64,000 nucleotides of DNA, from NCBI GenBank assembly GCA_963377175.1, contig CAUJNA010002135.1, forward strand, positions 598,480 to 662,479, given 5' to 3'. The notes under the pieces were generated by a model, which ran no database searches, was not told the origin of the DNA, and worked only from the letters and a program-made list of their open reading frames with translations. This DNA is from Effrenium voratum (Eukaryota > Sar > Dinophyceae > Suessiales > Symbiodiniaceae). The translations under genes were made by a program, and so were the position numbers. The first letter of the stretch is position 1. Each line of letters begins with the position of its first letter. This document shows, piece by piece, positions 1 through 10,700 of this stretch.

Positions 1-138
1 CGCAGCCTAAGTGGTCCGGAGCCGCTTTCCGACTGAGCAGGAGTCCACAGACTCGGAAACCTACACTTCGGGGTCCGAGATCTTTGTGGAGGAACCCGCC
101 GAGGATAGCGAGGCAGACGTATAGTCTGCCGAGGGACA

Positions 139-1395
139 ATGGCAGAATTAGCTGCCATACAAGCGCAACTGCAGCAGATCCTTGAGGAAAATAGAGTGTT
201 GCGCGAGCAGCAACAGAGGCAACAGGAACAAACTGCCCTGTTGACCCGGCTGGCCGAAAGCATGACAGAATTGGCCAGGAATACAAAAAGAGAGGAACCC
301 AGGAAGGTGTTGGTTGACACAAAGGGGATTGGTAAGCCGGAACGGTTCAACAATGAAGAGCATACGTTCCGGAAGTGGGTGCGTTCAGTCACAAACCTTG
401 TTGTCAGCATCTTTGGGAAGGAATTTGAGAAAGTATTGGATTGGTGCCTCGATCAGGATGGGCCCGACGACATCACTGTGGACGAAGTCGAGGCCGCGCA
501 TGGGGAGCCGGACGGGGTGTCCGGTGGTTTACCAGACATGGGGGACCAATTGTTTCGTTTGCTTTCTTCCTTAACCCATGGAGAGACTGAGGACTTGGTG
601 ATAGGCTGTTCTAATGGGTTCGAAGCGTGGAGAAGAATCCACCGCCGGTGGGATCCCCTAACCGCCGGACGGAAGAGAAACATACTCCGGGCGATATTGA
701 ACCCAGAACGTGTGAAACGGTGGAAAATGTGAGGCCCGCAATAGAGCAACTCGAGGACCTTTTCAGGCGATATGAAAATCGCAAGAACGAAGCTGGTGAG
801 AGAGAACGCCTGTCAGAAGAAATAAAGGCGACCAGCTTGGAGTTGCTTGTACCCTCAGACATTGAACGCCACCTTTTGTTGAACAAAGGACGCCTCACAA
901 CCTACGCACAGATGAAATCAGAAATTGACCTTGTGATTGAATCCTCTTTGAGAAGTGAGGCACCGATTTCACGCCCTGGCGCAGCATCCTCATCGGACAG
1001 TGGTCCGGCGCCCATGGACGTGGACAGCCTCACAAAGGTCATCAACAGCTTGGTCAAAGGCAAGGGATCCGGTGGAAAGGGCAAAAGTAAGGGCAAAGGT
1101 CAAGACAAGGGCAGTGGGGGAAAAGGTTCAACTTCCAAGGACATAGTTTGCTTTAACTGCGGTAAAGCCGGGCATAAAGCTGCGGAGTGCTGGAGTAAAA
1201 AGAAGGATGGCTCAAACAAAGGCTCAAGCAAAGGCTCAAAAGGAGGTGGAAAGAAAGGCAAGAGCAAGGGTAAGCACAAAGGAGCGAACTCACTGGAAGA
1301 GGACACAGGTGAGGGAGCCCATGAGGAAGAACAACCCGAAGGAGAGCTCGATGTGGGTATGTTTGAACTGGGTGCACTTACAGCTGAAGAGGACC
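139..1395 (+). pseudogene. Copia gag (capsid/nucleocapsid) region, frameshifted
   Basis: Starts at the ATG at 139 after a leader without other strong starts. The first 45 residues are Gln/Glu/Leu-rich with a heptad pattern (a likely coiled coil, LQQILEENRVLREQ). A one-base loss near 717 moves the frame from 1 to 3, where the protein continues (ENVRPAIEQLEDLFRRYE). A Gly/Lys-rich basic stretch at about 1050-1290 flanks a CCHC zinc knuckle at 1149-1190 (CFNCGKAGHKAAEC, spacing CX2CX4HX4C), which binds nucleic acid in retroelement nucleocapsids. Gag would form the virus-like particle that packages element RNA. The shift before the zinc knuckle means full-length gag cannot be made from this copy. 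Confidence 0.85.
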
Positions 1396-1680
1396 TCCAG
1401 GCTATGGAATGGGTCCGCTTCAATGGACACCGGTGCAGCTCAGACAGCAATCCCATCAGACTGTTCAAGACGGCCTCAGGTGAGCTGGTCCGTGGGACTG
1501 GTACGGGTGTGTTCAAAGGAACTGGAGAGTTTGGGCACTGCTGTAGTGTCACAGGCCCGTTGGCTCCGGTACACAAACCCTTGGTCTCGGCCTACAAATG
1601 CTTAAAGCACGGCAGAGTTGCGGTGGAGAAGAACAAGCACCATGCGAAGGCATGGATTCCGGTGTACCAGGAGAGGACAT
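1396..1680 (+). pseudogene. Retrotransposon aspartic protease region, frameshifted
   Basis: The active-site motif MDTGAAQTAIPSD is readable in frame 1 at about 1423-1461. The flanking protein on both sides (LQAMEWVRF before, LFKTASGELVRGTGTG after) is in frame 3. Two small compensating indels therefore bracket the catalytic motif. This is the position expected for the pepsin-fold protease that cuts the copia polyprotein. A further shift near 1650 moves the frame to 2 before the integrase. Inactive as it stands. Confidence 0.7.
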
Positions 1681-3123
1681 GGGAGCACCTGAGGGCCGAC
1701 CTGAGGGTGTTAATGAGAGAGAGGAGGAGAGTGAGGAGATTGCACCGCCTGCGTTGGTGCACGCACCAGCGAACCCGACAAGGGCGGAGGTGGACGAGCA
1801 TGAGTCCACAGGCCATGTTCAGTACAGGACTTGGTGCCGGCATTGCGTTGCCGGGAGAGGTCTGGGTCAGCAACACAGGTCTCGAGATGAGGAGAGTAAG
1901 AGAGATGACGGTTTACCCATCATCGCGAGCGACTACACCTTCATGACTACAGATGGCAAGGAAGATGGAAGAGCCAAGCCTTTCTTGGTGATCAAAGACA
2001 GCCGGACGTTGTCCGTGGCAGCCACTTTTGTGGATGCAAAGGGTCCTACACCCTATGCCGTGAAGTTCTTCGCTTTCTGAAGCACTTAGGCTATCGGAGA
2101 GCGATCATGATGAGTGATGGTGAGCATTCGATTGTTGCTCTTAAGGAGCAGGCAGCCCGTGAGGCTGGAGTGGAAAACGTTCCACAGCAGTCCCCGGTGG
2201 GTGACCACCGGAGCAACGGACTTGCGGAAAATGCAGTCCGTGAGGTCAAGAGGCAGGTAAGAGTCTTGAGGTCTTCTTTAGAAGAGATGATCGGCAAGGT
2301 TCTACGTGAGGACGACCCCGTCCTGGCATGGCTTCCGCGGCATGCGGCAGACCTGATGTGCCGGTGCCGCAAAGGACCGGACGGCCGCACGCCGCCTGAA
2401 CACAGGCGTTGTGGTAAGAACTGGCGAAAGCCAGCGATCGCTATAGGCGAAAAGTTGTACTACCGTGAGGTAGGAGAAGGAGTACGACATCTTAAGGAAG
2501 GCCGGTACATCGGTCACCATGGTCGTACCGGATCACTTTTGGTGATCACAGCAGATGGTGTCAAGAGAGGCACTGGAGTCCGCAGACTGGCGGACTGTGA
2601 CCGTTGGGTAGCCGACGGTTGGGACGCCCTACGAGGGCTTCCATGGGAGGTGACTGCACGGAGGTCACCGGGCACGCCACGTGCCGGAGCGGCTGGAGAA
2701 GCCGTTGTCTTGGTTGGAGAGCCAAGGATGGAGGTGCCACCAGCAGTTCATGTCATGGCGCCACCTATGCAGAAGAGGATCTACATCCGGAAGGCAGACG
2801 TTGAGAAGTACACGCCTACAGATGGGTGCCCAGGATGCACATGCATTTTGCTGGGCCAATCTACCGTGTTGCCACACACGGAGGCATGCAGAGCCAGGAT
2901 TGTGACTCTGATGCAACAAGATGAGGAAGGCAGGAGCAGATTAGAAGAACACGAGAGGAAGAAGAGATCTAAAAGGGATGAGAAGAACGAGGCCCCTGAG
3001 AGGGATGTGACAGCTGATGACGCAGCTGGAGCGCCGGCCGACAAGGCCGTGCAAGCTAGTGAAGAACGCAGGGATGAAGGCATTTTGCCATACCCTGACA
3101 ACCCAGATAAAAGTCAAGCCTGA
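1680..3123 (+). pseudogene. Retrotransposon integrase, split by a frameshift
   Basis: The N-terminal zinc-binding part is in frame 2 (about 1790-1860: HESTGH, then WCRHC, an HHCC-type site). The first catalytic Asp follows (IIASDYTF, about 1931). A one-base shift near 2060 moves the frame to 1, where the second Asp (MMSDGE, 2116-2118) and the catalytic Glu (GLAENAV, 2227-2229) lie 36 residues apart, close to the DD35E spacing of retroviral-type integrases. A basic C-terminal tail runs on to a stop at 3121-3123; the low-complexity Pro/Lys linker after it (3124-3296) is open again in frame 3. Integrase inserts element cDNA into the host genome. Non-functional here because the catalytic triad is divided between two frames. 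Confidence 0.88.
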
Positions 3124-3296
3124 AACGTGCACCTGCAGAGCCCAGCAGTAGCAGTACGCCTGCAGGGAGTAAGGCTAAAGCCTCACCGGTCAAGCCTCAG
3201 AAAAGACCGGGAGAACTCAGGATAGCCGCTGGACCTAAGCTGAAGGTCCAGCCACCCCAAGGAGAGAAGAGAGAACCTGAGGTATCAGTTGAAGAT

Positions 3297-4252
3297 TTGA
3301 GAGATCAGACTGGAGAGCCACCTGCTGGAGCAACTACTCCAGGGCAGCCCCCGGACGCGGGAGGACTGTCTTTGAGCAGGGCAAAGGAGGTGGTGAAGAG
3401 GATGATCGAGAGGAGAATCAAGCAGGTCTATGAGCAGCAGGAGGTAGAGATCTCGTCAGTGGAAATTGAGACTCTAGCCAACATAAGCTGCGAGCTAAGC
3501 GCAGTACACATCATGGAAGTGTACAGTCCAGCAAGATTCTCTAAGGAGGCGAGCAGGTTTGGTTTAAAGCCTGGTTTCGCAATTGACCTTGAGGAGGCTA
3601 AACCTGACGCTTCGTTCTGGGACCTTAGCAGGCCAGAAGACGTCGAGGCCGTAAACCAACTGATTGATCGCGACGAACCAGTACTACTGACTGGGAGTCC
3701 GCCGTGTGATCAATTCAGCCACTTGCAGAACATCAACAAGTACAGGGTCAGCCCGGATCAACGTAAGATCCGTATGGATAAAGCACTGGAGCATTGGCAC
3801 AACTCATGCAGCTTCTATAGGAAGCAGCTGGATGCAGGACGCCTGTTCTTGCACGAGGCGCCCTGGAGTGCCACTTCATGGAAAAATCCTGAAGTCAAGG
3901 AACTGACGGATCGCCCGGACACCTATTTGGTCCGAGGGCCGATGTGCCGATGGGAGATCCGTGGTCTTCAAGGCACAGGCTATGTGAGAAAGGAGACCGG
4001 TTGGCTCACTAACAGCCGGGAGCTTGCTGAGCTCTTGGGAGGTGAGTGCAGCAACGAGGCAGGGAAAGATCCCTGGCACAGGCATGTACACCTCGAATTG
4101 CCAAACAGGCCGCCAGGTACCCACCTGCGCTGGTCAAAGCTGTCCTTCGGACAGTCAAAGCTTATCTTGTACAGAAGGGTGAGCTTAACTCAATGGAGTC
4201 GAGGAACCTTTTGTTCCAGCAGACTACATTGAAGAGCACTGGGATGATGTGA
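3297..4252 (+). pseudogene. Methyltransferase-like domain between integrase and RT
   Basis: An open stretch of about 270 residues in frame 3 (continuing in frame 2 after about 4100) sits between integrase and RT, where ordinary copia elements have only a linker. It contains EVYSPARFSKEASRFGLKPG followed by AIDL, resembling motif I/II of a Rossmann methyltransferase. TGSPPCDQFS follows (SPPC at 3696-3707), matching the PPC catalytic loop (motif IV) of C5-cytosine DNA methyltransferases. RLFLHEAPW (HEAP at 3852-3863) sits where motif VI (usually ENV) would be. The catalytic Cys is present; the Glu of motif VI would be supplied by HEAP if the alignment is right. Cytosine methyltransferases captured by dinoflagellate retrotransposons have been described; whether this domain belongs with them is inference. 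Confidence 0.55.
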
Positions 4253-5043
4253 ATGGAGGACTTCTACCAGCGGAAGAAGTTAAGAAGAGTTTACCGGAAG
4301 GTGCCGGTAACACAATGCTACGCAGAGGGACTTCGTCCAACCACGGTAAGATGGCTAGACACGAACAAAGGAGATCCTGAAAAGCCCTAGATTAGTTGCC
4401 CGTGAAATTAAGGCAGCTAAGAAGCCGGAAGAACAGTTGCCGCAGAACCTCCTGTTCTCGTCAACGCCACCGTTGGAGGCAATGCGCTACTTGCTGAGTG
4501 CCTGGGCAACAGACCGGGTGTCAGCCAAGGGCCGGAGACTGAAGCTCGGTCTCTGGGACACAAGTCGAGCGCACTTTTATGGAGTTCCGAAGCGACGCAT
4601 ATATGTGGAGCTTCCACCAGAAGACGCAGAAGAAGGTTTCTGTGGTTTGTTGGAGAAGAGCATGTATGGTTGCCAAGACGCGCCAGCAAGACCATTATAC
4701 CCAACTTCTTTTGAAGCATGGGTTTCAGCGTGGCCGCAGCAATGGTTCCTGCTTTTACAAGCCGAGCACAGGGCGCAGAGTGTTGGTTCATGGAGACGAC
4801 TTTCTTGCACTTGGTGATCAAGAAGCTTTGGATGAGCTGGATTCCACTTTAAGGAGTGCTTACGAGCTGAAACGGCTCGGAATGCTGGGAGACGAAGATG
4901 GAGATGATCGCGCAGCACATTTCTTGAATCGTCTGATCCGCATTGGCATGCACGAAGGCCAATCAGCGGTTTTCTTGGAACCTGACCGCCGTCATGTGGA
5001 ACTTTTGGTGAGACACCTGGGAATGGTGAACGCGAAGGACTGA
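4253..5043 (+). pseudogene. Copia reverse transcriptase, frameshifted
   Basis: The approach to RT (HWDDVNGGLLPAEEV) begins about 4227. A frame-3 stretch (about 4437-4690) carries the motif-A region LWDTSRAHFYG (Asp at 4557-4559) and the copia landmark KSMYGCQDAPAR, a counterpart of YGLKQAPR. A shift near 4690 moves the frame to 1, where the catalytic box reads VHGDDF (HGDDF at 4789-4803; YVDD in yeast Ty1). In-frame stops near 4380-4395 and the shifts make it inactive. RT copies element RNA into cDNA. Confidence 0.9.
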
Positions 5044-5818
5044 GACCCCAGACATCAAGAAGTCCGTGGAGCAGCAGCTTTTGGAGACTAACAGCCCTCC
5101 GTTGGCACGAGAAGCAGCTTCACTTTATAGGTCGAGTGTGATGCGAGCAGCGTACCTCAGTCAAGATCGTCCTGATCTTTCGCACGCTGTGAAGAATCTT
5201 TCAAGGAAGATGGTCACCCCGACCGAGGCGGCGATGCAAGACCTGAAGAGACTGTGCAGGTATTTGCTGAAGTATCCTGATCTTTGTCAAGTGTTTGGGA
5301 GACAAGCCAAACCCTCGAAGGTCCGTATACAGGTTGATTCTGACCATGCAGGAGATGCTGTCACTAGGCGAAGCACTACAGGCATGGTTGCCCTCTATGG
5401 TAGCCATACGCTGAAGCAGTCAAGCAACGTCCAGTCGACGATAGCGTTGAGCACTGGAGAGAGTGAGTATTACGCTTTAGTGAAAGGCGGTTCTGTAGGA
5501 TTAGGACTTCAATCCCTCCTTCAAGACTTTGGAGTTGAGGTAGAGGTTCTAGTAGAGTCTGATGCAACCGCAGCCAAAGGCACGGTTAATAGAGTAGGCC
5601 TGGGAAAGGCACGCCACATTCAAACTCGTTATCTGTGGTTACAGGAACGTGTGGCGATGAACCATTTAAAGGTAGAACACATACCAGGCAAGCGGAACAG
5701 GTCTGATGTGCTGACAAAGTCAGTACCCGGAGTCCAAATGAAGGACACAATGAATCGTTCCGGATTTGTGTTTCTTCAAAGCAAGAGTAAAGGCCAGATG
5801 AGTCTTCTAGATTCGTAA
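5044..5818 (+). pseudogene. Copia RNase H domain
   Basis: About 250 residues in frame 2, ending at a TAA at 5816-5818. Diagnostic copia RNase H signatures occur in order: AYLSQDRPDLSHAVKNLSRK; VDSDHAGD with RRSTTG (about 5333); ALSTGESEYYAL; SDATAAKG; KARHIQTRYLW; and the terminal NRSDVLTK. The acidic catalytic residues in the VDSD, GESEYYA and ESDATAAKG blocks are intact. This is the best-preserved domain of the element, but it is cut off from RT by a stop and frame change at about 5041-5066. RNase H removes the RNA strand during reverse transcription. Confidence 0.92.
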
Positions 5819-5879
5819 GGCCCTGGTCCAGGCTCCGACTACCGCACTGTATAGTTGCTGTGCGGGTGATCAAGCACCC

Positions 5880-5950
5880 TCCAGCAAGGAGGAGTGTTGA
5901 AACGTGTAGCCCAATACGCATGTTGTCATATACAGTTGTACAGTTGAGAC
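5880..5950 (+). repeat. Polypurine tract and probable start of the 3' LTR
   Basis: A purine-rich run (GCAAGGAGGAG) at 5884-5894 is followed directly by TGTTGAAACG at 5895. This is the usual layout of a plus-strand primer site and an LTR that begins with TG, 77 nt after the RNase H stop. The 5' LTR lies outside the window, so the LTR cannot be confirmed by comparison and its far end is unknown. Confidence 0.5.
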
Positions 5951-5972
5951 TACTGACATGTTTTGGCTCAAG
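5951..5972 (+). other. Relic of the dinoflagellate spliced leader
   Basis: The last 12 bases, TTTTGGCTCAAG (5961-5972), are identical to the 3' end of the conserved 22-nt dinoflagellate mRNA spliced leader. The bases before (GACAT) match GCCAT of the leader with one mismatch if a 2-nt insertion is allowed. It lies just inside the putative 3' LTR of the copia element. Such relics arise when trans-spliced mRNA is reverse transcribed and reinserted. A chance 12-mer match in 64 kb is unlikely (under 1 percent for one strand). Confidence 0.6.
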
Positions 5973-5989
5973 AAAATAAGGCGCTCCGA

Positions 5990-7549
5990 AGCGGCCAAAT
6001 AGATTTTCATTTACAGTAGTTCAAAAAGAGCAGCTCTTTTTCGATTTACTACATTTTGGATAAAAGTATCATTGTTGACCAAATACACAGTGTCATTTTA
6101 ACCTCCCACAGTATCGGGGTAAATTCACGGGGCCAGTAAAGTGACAGTCTCACGACCCTCTAAATTCCGGGAAGCCAGTCCCAAATTCAACGCAACTTTG
6201 AGAACTCAGGATGTTGACTCAGAGGGTTTGACATTGGGCGTTTGAAGCTGTCCTTTCAGGGTTTTAAGGGAATCGCCTGCAATAGGCCACTGGCTCTTAG
6301 TGACAAACAGCTCAGCAGAGAAGCATTGCATACCCCGTTCATAGTTAGACAAGGGCCTCAACATGGGGCGTCAAGATGACCAGTTCTGTCCATGGTGAAA
6401 TCGGGGTCGGGACATGGGGGAGACTTTATAAATTCAAAGCGCAAAACTCACAGGAACGGCACCACTATATTAAATATTGTGCGTGGCTGTGCGTGAATGC
6501 TTTGTGTTTTTTGTTGGTTCTTTTCTTTTTTTCTTAAGGTTTTACGGGGAAGCGGTTTTGCCTTGGTGGTTGGGCGCAATCGCAAATGAAGGCCCAGCTT
6601 TAGCTTACGAACAAGTCAGCCTTGGTGTCCAACATAATGCACAGTGCGGAGCCACAGTGGTGGAGAAATGTGTCCCGCGTTTGTTTTTGTTGTTGGTTTG
6701 TGTTTGTTTGTTTTGTTTTTCTTTTCAACAGAATGTGATGGTTGTTTTGCTTGGTTGTTTTTCAAGCTCTTGTCGTGTTTGTCTTTTCATTTTTCTCCGG
6801 AGGGAGAAATGAGCCTTGGAGGGGATACCCCGCCCTGTCCTACAAACCAACCAAGCTGAGGGGAAGGCAAGCCGCTCCCCTGCAAAAAGTTTGACTTTTA
6901 GTGGTTTAATGGAAAACCCGACTCAAACTGCCACGTTTGAAGCTCCAAAAAGAGAGGCAATGGAGTCTGACAAAAAAGGGGAAAGGTTGACTCCGGATCT
7001 TTGCAAACCTCAGTTCATTCAGACAAAGTTAAGTTGAACCCTGACTGATTCTGATAGGGGGTGTTCCCTTTTGGGGATTCATCACTTGTGTGGGTAACAC
7101 CCCCCTACTGATCGGACGGGTTCTTCGACTTCGATCCGGGTCAACATGACACAGAAACTGTCATCTTTTCAGATGCTTCCTATTTAGTCCACCCAAAAAA
7201 AGGATAAACCCTGGTGGCATCCCCTGGCCAGGGGGAAACAACTAAGGTGTCCCGCACAGGCCTCAGCCCTGGGATGTCGCAGCGACGGGCAAAAGGGGAA
7301 GCTTCTTGACAGAACATGTGGATACTTGTTGGCACATGGAAGCTTGCTATACGCCTATGGTAAGCCTCTGATGTTTCTTGCTCCGGGGTTCCGGTTTCAG
7401 AGGCGATCTGAAAAACCTCTGGCGCGCCCTGGAAGCATACCAACTATCAAATTTTGACCCCAGAGCACGGCAGAATCACCCGTCTCTTGCATCTCTTCAT
7501 GTTTTCGCATCTCTTTCCCCACGCGAACTTCCCATACAAACCACGCAAA
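5990..7549. other. No gene recognised: AT/T-rich non-coding stretch
   Basis: Possibly the rest of the 3' LTR followed by intergenic DNA. The section 6470-6800 is T-rich with many TTTG runs; the open frames there are short and of low complexity. I see no conserved protein or RNA. Confidence 0.5.
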
Positions 7550-7613
7550 AAAGGGTACCTTTGTTTTCCTGTAGTCTAGTTTAGTAGGGAAACCCTCCCC
7601 CATTAAAAAACCA
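7550..7613 (-). repeat. Family A element, partial, reverse orientation
   Basis: On the minus strand this reads GGGTTTCCCTACTAAACTAG then ACTACAGGAAAA and ends AAAGGTACCCTT, the core of family A (see 16960-17085). It is the only minus-oriented copy noticed, and the TIR ends are missing. Confidence 0.6.
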
Positions 7614-7651
7614 ACACACCAACAAGAACAACAACACGCAAAAACAACACG

Positions 7652-7741
7652 ACGAGAGACGATCGCCTCGATCCAGGCCCTGGCGAAGCATGACCTGCAG
7701 GCGGGCCAGGTCTGCCAGGCGCAAGCGGACGGCGTGCAAAA
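7652..7741 (+). CDS. Possible exon fragment, unrecognised
   Basis: A GC-rich patch in T-rich surroundings reads ETIASIQALAKHDLQAGQ and then VCQAQADGVQN without a stop. The change in composition and the Gln/Ala-rich helical character suggest coding sequence. No splice partner was found and the minus strand is also open, so frame and strand are uncertain. Confidence 0.25.
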
Positions 7742-7759
7742 CAAAAAATGGCGGCGCAA

Positions 7760-10700
7760 GGAGCCCCCCCGATGAGAGGAGCTCGCCTTTTTGTTTCTTC
7801 TTCTTTTCTTCTAAGGCTTAAAGCAATATGTCTTTTCCAGTGGTTGAATTAACTTTTTTTTGTCTAATGCTTCCCGGTTTTTCTGGTGGGTCACTGGATT
7901 CCTGGTTTGTTATTTCCAGTTGTTTTCCAGGATCAAATCATCTTTTTTCTGGATTCCTGGTTTTCCGGTGGTTGAATCCTGTCACTTGAGTCCTGGTTTG
8001 TTTTTCCAGTTTTGTTTTCCGGGATCTCACTGGTTCACCAGTGTCATTTTTTTTCTATTGGTTCCTTGGTTTGTCCAGTGGTTGAATCAATTCTTTGTGG
8101 TTTTGTTGTCTAAGGCTCCTGGTGTTTTCCAGTGGTTAAACCGAGATGTTTGGTTCTTAAAAGCAGAAAAATCTAAGGCGTCCTGGTTTCAAGTGGTTGA
8201 TTCAAGCAAGGCTCAGGATTCCCTCCTTGAAGTTTCAGCGTTTCGGTGTAAAGTTCTGGATTGGATTGTCCAGTTGATTTGCGGGGTGACACGACAAGTA
8301 GTTATAGGTTTTGTTTTGCCCCCCAACTGCGGGCTGTTTTTGGGGCTAGCTTCTGAAGTTGGGAGGTTGTGGCCTTTTTTCCGAGAATTGCAGTCTTGAC
8401 TCTCCATTTCTTTAAGCTCAATGTTGGGATTTCTTTTGCGTGGAGTTGCTTTTGGTTTCCATGTTGGTGTGTTTTTTTTTGGGAAGGGTGGTCCATGGGT
8501 TAATTTCAGGGATTTGATGAACTCAGGGAGCTGGCTGATTGTTATGATTCTTGGTTGACACGTTTTTCCCCATTTTTGCTTGTTCTGGTTGAGTGGTTGA
8601 AATCCAAATCCACCTAACTGCCAAAAATCCAAAAAAACTGCTCCCCTTGAAGCGTCAACCAAGTTTAGGTTTGACCAAAACGGCTCTGTCGCCTTGCAGA
8701 GCTGGCAGTGTGGGCTGAATTTGTCCGGTCCTGTCCGCTGGATTTGGACCCCCGCGGGTTTGCGCAGATTTGCCGGCCATGCTGAATGAAGATCACATGC
8801 GCCAGCAACGCCAGCTGAGGTTTGTTGATTCGTTTATCCTTGCGCGAGATGTTGATGGCCTGCCTTGTCGTAGCAATGTCCATTGACCGACCCATACTGA
8901 CTTCCGCAGTTAACAAGTCATCCGAGTGGGCATTGTATGGTTAGCCGGCGGCCTACGTACTCAACACAAACCCCCACTAGCCATTGCAAATGAAGTTTCT
9001 TTGCCAAAGAGTCCCCTTCGCATGGGCGCTTGGGCACCCCTGGTATGAGTGCCCAGGGGTTTTCATAACATGGTGTAGGCAAGCCTATCGGTTCGATTCA
9101 ACATCCACTGGGGCTAAGGGGCGTAAGTAATATGTACTGCCAACCACTGGTTTCACACATAGGGCACATCCCTGTTGCCACTTTTCTCAGCCCAAAGCGA
9201 ATTGACTCCTTCTAACCTTTGGAAGTTTTCCTTTTTGGGATCCCATTCGTCAAGGGCCAAAAGTCAACAACCTTGTACTTTTAGGGTCAAAGTGGCGTGA
9301 GCTTCCTGCCAGGTCGAAGCCAACAGCAAGGAGATGTATAGCGCTTCTTTCTTGCTGGAGGCCGATGTGCGCCGATTGCCGACTTTTGACGCTGAGCGAC
9401 GTTTATGCGAGCCAAGTGAAAACCCAGGTAGGAAATTCCTTGTCAATTGGAACTGGACTCAGCTTCTCTTTCCGGATCACGGAGTCATTTTGGAGTTTGC
9501 AGACGCTTTGAAGCTCAACAGTGGAGCTAACTGTTGCCTGAAACATGCACGAGCACCACACTGGTTGAACCAACAACAAGGCTAAGACCAGAAGTTGAAG
9601 CCTTGGGTCACCCAAGGGTTGAGGCCGCCAACCTGAGCAAAGGCGTTTTTTTAGTTGTGCCAGTCGGGGGTCAATTCCTGGATGACAAAAAAATCGGGTG
9701 GTACTTGAGGTCAAGGATCGAAATCAAAGCGACGGAGTTTCGGAGTTTCTCGGATGTTCGAGTCAGTTATTCATGGGCCACCTGGGTTGTTTCACCCACA
9801 AGTTACAGGGCCAGGTCCGCTTAGGGAGATTTAGCAGGGAGTTGCAACAAAGCCTGCCAACCACCTTCAAACTTGGCCGAAGACCCCGGTACCTTGCAAC
9901 CAAGGTACCACGGTGCAAGCCACGGTTTTAAGTCTCAACCAGACACTGGAGGCCTGGAGGCAGCCAACTCGAGGGACAACTGGGGGCCTCCATGACGAGC
10001 TGGATACACAAGCTGCACACAAAGCAATGCCGCCCCATGTGTTTGGGGCAGTAACCCATGTGTTGTGGCAGGTTGAGGGTTTAGGTGCCTTCTTTCCTCC
10101 AAATGGAGAGGGTTTGCGTGGTTTGATGGTCGAAGCACAAAAGAAGATGTGGGATATGGAGACCGGTTAACAGAATAACACGGTCTTTACACCAATTTGG
10201 AGACAAACCCGAAGCGCGTTCCGCCAAAAGCGGGAATTGCGATTCAGGCTGATATATTTACTCCTTGGTGGTTCCCAGCCATCCGGTTCCTTAGCTTTTT
10301 GGCCTTTTAGTGTTTAGTGGGGGATCCGAGGGCAGCCCAGACTCAAGGTTCCAAAGACTTAGCCTTCTCTTTCCAGGCCCTTGGGGCCAGTGAGTCGTGG
10401 AATGACGAAAGTGGAATGGCAATTGTCAGCAGGGTCTAGGAGCCCCCTTGTTTTCCAACCAATTCTTGGAGAAGGGTTCTCCAAATAAAAGGCTTGTGAT
10501 AAGTCAGGATTGCTTCGAATCTGAAAAGAGCAAATCGCAAAGGTAGAAGCATTGATTTCTGCTTAGTTTTATCCACCCCGCAGCTGTCGCAACAGGTATT
10601 GACTGCACATGTCATTCCCAAGCAGAACTGAACATGTTCTCTAAAAAGCCAACCCTCTTGTTCACCTTAACCTGGCTGTACCAACCTTGTTTGGGTATAG

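Larger units (their letters stand above)
1..5894 (+). mobile_element. Decayed Ty1/copia LTR retrotransposon (internal region)
   Basis: The domain order is gag with zinc knuckle, aspartic protease, integrase, an extra methyltransferase-like domain, reverse transcriptase and RNase H. Integrase before RT identifies the Ty1/copia class. The coding sequence jumps between all three forward frames at about 717, 1423, 1450, 1650, 2060, 3115, 4100, 4690 and 5045, so the copy is dead. The window opens inside the element: a short leader (1-138) precedes the gag ATG and no 5' LTR is visible. A purine-rich tract and a TGTTGA start at 5895 mark the probable 3' LTR. Elements of this type are abundant in dinoflagellate genomes (family knowledge). 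The coding strand is the same as that of the host genes downstream. Confidence 0.93.

Noticed and set aside
1100..1576. 158-residue open frame on the minus strand of gag
   Set aside because: Antisense shadow of the Lys/Gly-rich gag; Pro/Leu/Ser-rich composition follows from the sense codons.
8665..8916. 83-residue minus-strand frame starting MLTAEVSMGRSMDIATTRQA
   Set aside because: Looks moderately coding, but the plus strand is equally open, no motif or splice partner was found and all supported exons are on the plus strand. Left as unproven.
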